Of a stretch of DNA of 64,000 bases, positions 58,865 through 64,000 are shown piece by piece. The notes beneath the pieces are model-generated. The model was not told where the DNA came from and made no database searches. It worked only from the letters and a program-made list of their open reading frames with translations. Source of the stretch: DASXAI01 sp963728985 (GTDB lineage Bacteria > Actinomycetota > Acidimicrobiia > Acidimicrobiales > Ilumatobacteraceae). The first letter of the stretch is position 1. Each line of letters starts with the position of its first letter. The stretch covers positions 248,001-312,000 of the forward strand of contig CAVSME010000002.1 of NCBI GenBank assembly GCA_963728985.1. The letters run 5' to 3'. The translations under genes and the position numbers were made by a program.

Positions 58865-61800
58865 TCACAGCTGCCAGGAGACGGGCTCCTCGGGCTCGTA
58901 CCGGCAGAAGTACCCGGTACGTATTGATCGTTCGAGGTGCCGACCGAGCTTCGGGTGCACCCGCTGGAGCTTTCGGATCGTGTCGCGGATGCGCGCCCGA
59001 ACCGCCTGGCGAGCCCGCTCTCCGGCGTCGGTAGCCGAGCGGGGCCGCCCACCGAGGCCAAGCGCCCGGGCGAGCTCGTCGATGAGCAGGTCCCGCTCGG
59101 CTCGGGCCCGGGCGGCGCGCCCGGGGTCGCCCATCTCCTCGGCTTCGGCGACGTCCTGCTCGAGGTCGACGATCCGGGCCTGGTAGGCACGCCGAGCCGG
59201 TTGGTCGAGCAGTTCGTCGCCCCGACCGACGCCGACGCCGGCGTCGACCGACCCGCCGTCACGTCGTCGGGGCCGGGTTCCGCCGTCACGGGCGACGAGG
59301 TCGAGGACGTGCACCTCACGCCCCGGCCTGGCGAGCAGGTAGGCGAGGTCGTGCATGCCCTTGCTGTCGTCGGCCAGGGTCACGCTGCCCGCGAACTGCA
59401 ACCGCCACACCGCTCCCTCCCGCCGGAACACGTTGTCTGTCGCCTCGGGCGGGGCGGCGCGCTCGACATCGAGGCCGCGGGCGAGTTCGTCGGCTCGCTC
59501 CACATACGTTGTCATGCCAAGCTCGACGAAGGATCGCCGGGCCTCGCCCAACAGACCGCCCACGCTCGCCCGGTCGCCGTGATCGACGAGAAACCGGGCG
59601 TATTCCAGCTGCGTCTCCGCCAGCGCCGGCCGGGCTCCCATCACACGGTTGCGTTCGATCGCCGTGTCGAAATGCTCTCGGGCACGCGGCCGGTCGCCCA
59701 TCGTCTCCGCAGCGAGAGCGAGGAAGTGATCGACGGCGCCGAAACAGCTCTCGGCATTCGGCCCGACGACGGCGCCGCCCTGCATGGGAAGGAGGAACTC
59801 GTAGAGCGTTGCGGCCCGGCTCGCGTCGCCCAGGAACGCCGCCACGCGCACCAGGGCGGCCACGCTGATCACCCAGCTGTTGTGGCGCGGGAGGGCCTCT
59901 CCGCCAGCCGCCATGACGATCTCGAGCTCGGCGCGGGCGTCGTCGAGCCGGCCCATCTCGGCGTAAGCGACGGCCAGACCGCAACGTACCGTGCTCACCG
60001 CCTGGGATGCCTCCACGTGGGCGCGCAGGGCCGGTTCGAGCTCTCCGAGGCGGCCTTGCCACATGCGAAGAGGAAACAACGCCGACCCGAACACCAGCAG
60101 CGCCAGCTGAGGCTCGATCTGCGCGCCCAAGTTGAAGGCGTCGACGATGATCCGCTCACCGTCCGAGAACCGGCCTCGCATCACCGCCCGCATGCCAGCG
60201 CGCACCTGCGAGAGCCAGTGCCACAGCGGCTCACGAAGCTCATCGGCGAGCTGGGCGCAGATAGAGAGCTCACGTTCCATGGCCCCCATGTCACCCTGCT
60301 CGGCATGGTCGTAGGCGAGGAAGTGGTGGCCGAGCATGGCCAGTTCCCGGTCGCGGCGCGGCTGACCGAGTGCACAGAGCTCGTGGCAGGCGGCCAGGCG
60401 CCCCTCGATGTTTGTCGGCGTCCAGCCGATGCTGTGCCACACGTACAGAGCGCTGGCCAACGCGGCGCGGTCGCCGCTGGGTCGCGCCAATTCGACCGCA
60501 CGCACCGCCAGCTCGACGCGGCGCTCCGAGAAGGGCATGGCGTGGGCGAGGCGCGCCATCACTCGGGCCTCAAGTGCGTCGTCGGCGCCCGACACGGCCG
60601 CCAAAGCCTCCTCCAACAGCGCGATCAGCGTCGGCTCGGCCGTCCCCGTCTCCATCCGGCCGCCGATGCCGAGGGCGGCGCGGGCGAGGGCGAGTCCGTC
60701 CCCCGTCGAGCGGGCCAGGTCGGCGGCGGCCCACAACGTCTCCGTGGCGGCGGGGCCGGCGCCCGCCCGGGACTGGGCCTCGCCGAGCGCCAAGAGGAGC
60801 GCCGTCCGTTGCGACGCCGACGCCGCCGGGTCGAGGTCGAGGGCGGCGAGGGCGTCGAAGTAGTGGCGGGCGGCGGTGTCGTGAGCGAGCAACTCACTCG
60901 CCTGCCGGCCCGCTTCGGCCGCGTACCAGACAGCCTTCGCTGCGTCCGCCTGAGGCAAGGCGGCGACGAAGTGAAACGCCAGTTGCCCCACTGGCCGGGC
61001 GCCCGTCGCCACCGAGTGCTCCAAGGTCTCCCCGATGCGCTGGTGGAGGCTTCGGCGCGTGGTCGCATCGAGTGCCTCGTAGACGGTGCCACGCACGACC
61101 GCGTGCGCGAACGAGCAACGACCGGGGCGGTTGACGACAACCAACCGGGCCGCCGCCGCCTCGTCGATCGCCGCGATCACACTCTGAAGGTCGAGGCCCG
61201 CCACCGCCGCGATCAGCTCCGCTGACGACTCCTCACCGGCGACCGCGGCCACCGCCAGGACGCGCTGACACGGCGCGCTGAGCCCGCGGAGACGACGCTG
61301 CAGGACGGCTTGGACGGTTTGTGGCAGCGGCAGCGTCTCGACTCGGTCGAGTTGTCCTTCCGCCACGAGCAGCCGCAGGACCTCGCGCACGAAGAAAGGG
61401 TTGCCGCCCGTGTGATCGTGGAGACGACGGGCCACCGCATCGGACACGACGACACCCGAAACCTCATGCACGAGCCGCGCGACTGTCGGGGCGTCCAGGC
61501 CGCCCAGCTCGACATGTCTCCACGATGAGTCCAGGGCCGACAGCGCCTCGGCCTGCGCCTCGGCGAGCTCTTCGCGGCGAGCCGCCGCCACGATCAGAAC
61601 GCGCTGGGTCCTGAGCTGGGGGGCGAGGAAGCCGAGCAGCTGCACAGACGCAGCGTCGGCTTCGTGCAGGTCGTCAAGCACGACCACGATCGGCATGAGC
61701 TCGGCTGCCGCGCCGAGGAATGACGCCATCGCCTCGAAGAGGCTCCAGCGCTGTTGATGTGACTCGACCAGCTCGGGAGGGACCTCACTGGTGGATTCGA

Positions 61801-62149
61801 CCGGCGCGGTGTCCGCTTCGTCGAGCAGCTCAGGAACGAGCCGACGCAGCGGCGCCGACCACAACGCCGCGCCGGTCGGCGCCGAACCGCTCTGGCGCAT
61901 CCACGCCCGGACCACCTGCGACCACGGCAGCAACGGCGGGGCGTCGGCGGCACTCCAACACGCGCCCCTGAGCACCCGAGCCCCTCCAGTCGCGGACTCG
62001 GCCGCAAACACATCGAGGACAGTGGTCTTCCCCATGCCGGCCTCGCCCGTGACGACGGCCAATCCGCCCCGGCCCGCCATTAGCTCGTCCAAGAGGCCCT
62101 GCAAATCGTGCAGCTCCCGCTCGCGTCCGACGAGCACGGACGTCGTCAC
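58865..62149 (-). CDS. Large AAA-ATPase/TPR regulator-like protein
   Basis: 1094 residues from GTG 62149, 5 nt after GAGG; longer starts up to 62338 are possible. The N-terminus VLVGRERELHDLQGLLDELMAGRGGLAVVTGEAGMGKTTVLDVF is a STAND/AAA_16 ATPase with Walker A GEAGMGKTT and Walker B IVVVLDDLHEAD. A winged segment and about 600 residues of TPR-like helices follow. This matches LuxR/MalT-type giant regulators, but the C-terminal LuxR helix-turn-helix is missing. Instead it ends with VRARIRDTIRKLQRVHPKLGRHLERSIRTGYFCRY, which in related actinobacterial proteins forms an HTH-like tail. Next to the cupin operon, on the same strand, which it may control. Confidence 0.82.
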   Translation of the reverse strand: MTTSVLVGRERELHDLQGLLDELMAGRGGLAVVTGEAGMGKTTVLDVFAAESATGGARVLRGACWSAADAPPLLPWSQVVRAWMRQSGSAPTGAALWSAPLRRLVPELLDEADTAPVESTSEVPPELVESHQQRWSLFEAMASFLGAAAELMPIVVVLDDLHEADAASVQLLGFLAPQLRTQRVLIVAAARREELAEAQAEALSALDSSWRHVELGGLDAPTVARLVHEVSGVVVSDAVARRLHDHTGGNPFFVREVLRLLVAEGQLDRVETLPLPQTVQAVLQRRLRGLSAPCQRVLAVAAVAGEESSAELIAAVAGLDLQSVIAAIDEAAAARLVVVNRPGRCSFAHAVVRGTVYEALDATTRRSLHQRIGETLEHSVATGARPVGQLAFHFVAALPQADAAKAVWYAAEAGRQASELLAHDTAARHYFDALAALDLDPAASASQRTALLLALGEAQSRAGAGPAATETLWAAADLARSTGDGLALARAALGIGGRMETGTAEPTLIALLEEALAAVSGADDALEARVMARLAHAMPFSERRVELAVRAVELARPSGDRAALASALYVWHSIGWTPTNIEGRLAACHELCALGQPRRDRELAMLGHHFLAYDHAEQGDMGAMERELSICAQLADELREPLWHWLSQVRAGMRAVMRGRFSDGERIIVDAFNLGAQIEPQLALLVFGSALFPLRMWQGRLGELEPALRAHVEASQAVSTVRCGLAVAYAEMGRLDDARAELEIVMAAGGEALPRHNSWVISVAALVRVAAFLGDASRAATLYEFLLPMQGGAVVGPNAESCFGAVDHFLALAAETMGDRPRAREHFDTAIERNRVMGARPALAETQLEYARFLVDHGDRASVGGLLGEARRSFVELGMTTYVERADELARGLDVERAAPPEATDNVFRREGAVWRLQFAGSVTLADDSKGMHDLAYLLARPGREVHVLDLVARDGGTRPRRRDGGSVDAGVGVGRGDELLDQPARRAYQARIVDLEQDVAEAEEMGDPGRAARARAERDLLIDELARALGLGGRPRSATDAGERARQAVRARIRDTIRKLQRVHPKLGRHLERSIRTGYFCRYEPEEPVSWQL

Positions 62150-62639
62150 CGCGACCTCGGCGCGTCTGATCCGACGACCGTTCGCAAGCGACCCATCGGT
62201 TCCGCTTCCGACGCCGTGGTTGACGACGGACCTTCGTTCACGCCCCGATGATGCCTGATGCAGGCTGACCGGCGCTCCAGTCGTACCCGCGCACCGCCCA
62301 CCGACGTGCACGAGATGGCCGCACCATCCACCCCGCACTCGCCGGTAGCTCGCCGCAGTCGGTGCCAGGGCCTCGCGTCAGCGAAGGCTGAAGACGTCCC
62401 CTATCGTCCTCGGCGGAGGGGGCGTCAATTCTCGGCCGGCGTTTTCTGTGGGCCATCAGGATCTCGCCGCTGGCGGCCAACAGCCGCTGCCCGCTCACGG
62501 CCATCTCGTCACTCAGCGTGCTCTCAGTGGGCGACAAGACACCGTGGAACTGCTTCCTGACAGCACTTTGGGGACGCCGTCGACAGGTCGAGTTCGGTCG
62601 GCATCGGGCGCCTCGAGTCATGTCGATACGATCGGCGGC
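62150..62639. other. 490-bp gap upstream of two divergent genes
   Basis: No supportable gene. On the plus strand a -10-like TACGAT (62627-62632) lies 7 nt before GTG 62640, again the leaderless spacing. If the ATPase start is at 62338 instead of 62149 the gap shrinks to about 300 bp. No strong hairpin is seen. Confidence 0.5.
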
Positions 62640-63167
62640 GTGCCGGTCCGTTCGACGTTTGATTTCAACGCGTTCATCTCCGCAGTTGACAGCGAACGCC
62701 GCAAGCAGGAGCTGACGTGGGGCGATCTCGCCGAAGCACTATGGGATCAGTCCGCCGAACTCAACGCGCATCGCAACGACCATCCGCTTTGAGGCGGAGC
62801 CATTTCGCGTCTGGAGGCGCGAGGAGCAACGTCCTGCCAGTACGCGCTGTTCATGCTTCGATGGCTTGGTCGGCCCCCGGAGGACTTCTTGACGGGGCCG
62901 GGCGTGGAGGTCGGCGAAGTGCAACTGCCAAGGACAGGACCCGAATATCGGCTGCGCTGGAACCTGAGTGAACTGCATGGTGCGCTCAACGATGCACGCC
63001 AACTGCGCAAGCTCACCTGGGCGAATCTGGCCGACGAGCTCGGATACACCGCGAGCAGGCTCACCGGCCTGCGCACAGCGACCTTCGCCGACATGGAGCT
63101 GGTCATGCGGGTGACGCAGTGGCTCGGGCGGTCAGCCGCCGAGTTCATCCGCCCTGCGCGATGGTGA
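62640..63167 (+). pseudogene. Tandem helix-turn-helix protein with an in-frame TGA
   Basis: From GTG 62640 the frame reads FDFNAFISAVDSERRKQELTW, GDLAEALWDQSAELNAHRND, HPL and then TGA (62790-62792). It continues without shift: ISRLEARGATSCQYALFMLRWLGRPPEDFL. A second copy of the same unit follows: ELHGALNDARQLRKLTWANLADELGY...MRVTQWLGRSAAEFI. Intact relatives in actinobacteria have one or two such XRE-like units with QHALFMLRWLGRPPE. A single nonsense change therefore splits the gene. The downstream half could still be made from ATG 62853. It is the last gene before attR. Confidence 0.75.
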
Positions 63168-63647
63168 ACGCCGACGTCGGTTTCAACTTGGCCGAGCACG
63201 CTCAGGATGCCTTGCCCGGTCTGCCAAATCCGCGGTTCTTGGAGGAGACCTTGCCGCGGCTCGTCCGGAGCTACCTCGTTACGCCGCCGTCGGCGATGAC
63301 GACCCCACGAACCGGCGCTGGACAACTCCGAGCCCCTCCGGTCACGACGACGGGAGTCGCGATCGGACCGGTGTCCTGAACGCCGAGTCCGCGACCGATG
63401 TTGTGGAAGACCTCCCCGTCGTTCGACCACAATCCGTAGTGGCCGTCGTTGGGTACCTACTGGCCGCCAGCGGGCAGTTTGCAATGGCCACCACATTTAC
63501 ACCCCGAACTTTTATTGCAACCCAAATGCAACCCAACGGTTTGCGACAGCCCGCCATGAGACGTCACGGGCCGACACGGCGGCGTCGTGGAGGCCCTGCT
63601 GAGCGCCACTGGAAGGCACTCAACGACACCCGGTGGACACCAGCTAC
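63168..63647. other. 480-bp right end of the element without a supportable gene
   Basis: Contains the paired TGCAACCC repeats near attR. On the minus strand about 60 codons (63285-63465) read NDGHYGLWSNDGEVFHNIGRG and PIATPVVVTGGARSCPAP between two stops. This looks like a fragment of an extracellular protein, but it has no start and is too short to call. Confidence 0.5.
63516..63534 (+). repeat. Paired TGCAACCC repeats, probable integrase arm sites (right)
   Basis: TGCAACCC at 63516-63523 and 63527-63534, same orientation, 11 bp apart, 114 bp inside attR. The core and spacing are those of the pair at 44590-44607. Confidence 0.6.
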
Positions 63648-63706
63648 CAGGATTCAGGTTCCTGTGTCCGAAAGGACGTGGGGGTTCAAGTCCCCCCTCG
63701 CCCACT
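63648..63706 (+). repeat. attR core (duplicated tRNA-Leu 3' end)
   Basis: 59 bases identical to 44471-44529, covering anticodon loop, variable arm, T arm and 3' acceptor strand of tRNA-Leu(CAG). The 5' half of the tRNA is absent, so this copy is not a gene. Confidence 0.92.
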
Positions 63707-63765
63707 GGTTCTGAGCTGCGAGGGTTCGCCTCGAATCGATGTCGGTGTCGGGTGCGACAGCGCCG

Positions 63766-63785
63766 TTGCTAACGATTTGCTAACG
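63766..63785 (+). repeat. Paired TTGCTAACG repeats beyond attR
   Basis: TTGCTAACG at 63766-63774 and 63777-63785, 11 bp apart. TGCTAAC begins 61 bp after the attR core, the same distance as TGCAACC from the attL core. This looks like the left arm-site pair of another integrated element. Confidence 0.5.
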
Positions 63786-64000
63786 CCGGCGCGGCGATCG
63801 CAGCGCGATCTCGCTGACGTCCGCCTCACGGATGGCCATGAACCACGGTCCCGGTCCGCGCTCGGCGACGACTCCCTCGATGTCCTGCCACCGGTTGACC
63901 AACCGCACGAGGTAGTCCCACGTGCTGAGGTCTCGTTTGCCGGCGATCCAGAAGACGCGCAGACCTGAGTCGAGCAGCAGGGCGAGCTCGCCCGGCTTGG
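63780..64000 (-). CDS. PIN-like toxin (VapC45 type), C-terminal part (5' end outside window)
   Basis: 73 complete codons run from the window edge to TAG at 63780. PGELALLLDSGLRVFWIAGK, RDLSTWDYLVRLVNRWQDIE and ERGPGPWFMAIREADVSEIAL match the C-terminal half of the PIN-like VapC45 family, which usually ends in GPWFxxxxxxxxxxI. The N-terminal part with the first catalytic Asp is outside. An antitoxin gene would be expected next to it. The stop codon lies inside the paired TTGCTAACG repeat. Confidence 0.75.
   Translation of the reverse strand, partial: KPGELALLLDSGLRVFWIAGKRDLSTWDYLVRLVNRWQDIEGVVAERGPGPWFMAIREADVSEIALRSPRRR

Noticed and set aside
58937..61225. A 762-codon plus-strand open frame opposite the ATPase-TPR gene.
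   Set aside because: Mirror of the real gene with no recognisable protein features.
62790..62792. TGA as a selenocysteine codon in the tandem-HTH gene.
   Set aside because: A DNA-binding protein without redox role, and no obvious SECIS-like hairpin behind the TGA.
63285..63465. Protein-like minus-strand frame near the right end of the element.
   Set aside because: About 60 codons between two stops with no start codon and no family I recognise.
63648..63706. Second tRNA-Leu gene.
   Set aside because: Only the 3' part from the anticodon loop onward is present; the 5' acceptor strand and D arm are missing.

Overview
The window looks like chromosome of a high-GC actinobacterium, probably an uncultured or poorly studied lineage such as class Acidimicrobiia. 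Evidence for Actinobacteria: the conserved order fhaA-fhaB-pstP-rodA-pbpA-pknB with trpG and crgA beside it, a lon gene preceded by an HspR-type HAIR palindrome, many GTG starts, 4-bp ATGA/GTGA overlaps, and several genes whose -10 box sits 6-7 nt before the start codon (leaderless pattern). The Acidimicrobiia placement is an inference from style only, such as the Thr/Ala-rich linkers behind the lipoprotein boxes.

Layout. 1-7.8 kb: small accessory genes. These are the end of an FAD monooxygenase, a frameshifted gene with a QRTAGNRAV-type N-terminus, a VOC-ArsR-SRPBCC operon with its own promoter/operator, a PPOX-like protein, an unusual SDR, a dead alpha/beta hydrolase, msrA, a NYN-type nuclease next to a PIN remnant, a fused ArsR-SRPBCC regulator with tandem palindromes, and a frameshifted lipoprotein. 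7.9-17.5 kb: a carbohydrate ABC importer (ATPase, two permeases, lipoprotein binding protein), a LacI regulator and a GH3 beta-glucosidase. Two LacI-type operators tie these into one uptake-and-hydrolysis system. 17.5-35.7 kb: housekeeping and metabolism, including a frameshifted membrane spermidine-synthase-like protein, a peptide-type binding protein, nitroreductase, ornithine-type decarboxylase, DHA2 exporter, SpoU methyltransferase, AlkB, ferredoxin reductase, Lon, MarR, FadD and thiolase. 35.7-44.4 kb: cell-division and peptidoglycan-signalling cluster.

At 44,444 lies an intact tRNA-Leu(CAG). Its 3' end is repeated (59 identical bases) at 63,648-63,706. Between the copies lies a 19.2-kb integrated element: a tyrosine integrase (frameshifted in a G-run), XRE regulator, excisionase-like protein, a 1,101-residue MobF relaxase-helicase without any visible type IV secretion or coupling genes, a small operon of one membrane peptide plus two PRC-barrel-like proteins, an IS3-family insertion, decayed genes, a cupin/membrane/beta-helix operon, a giant ATPase-TPR protein and a tandem-HTH gene with an in-frame stop. 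It is best read as an integrative mobilizable element. A paired 11-bp-period repeat 61 bp beyond each att copy suggests that a second element may follow at the right edge.

Other structure outside the coding regions: a dispersed intergenic repeat with two hairpins (three copies near 32.2, 34.1 and 36.9 kb) whose second stem shows a compensatory base change; a 64-nt near-perfect hairpin between trpG and pknB; and palindromes in front of fadD and the thiolase gene. Several otherwise well-preserved genes carry one-base frameshifts, so either the assembly has indel errors or these genes are decaying.
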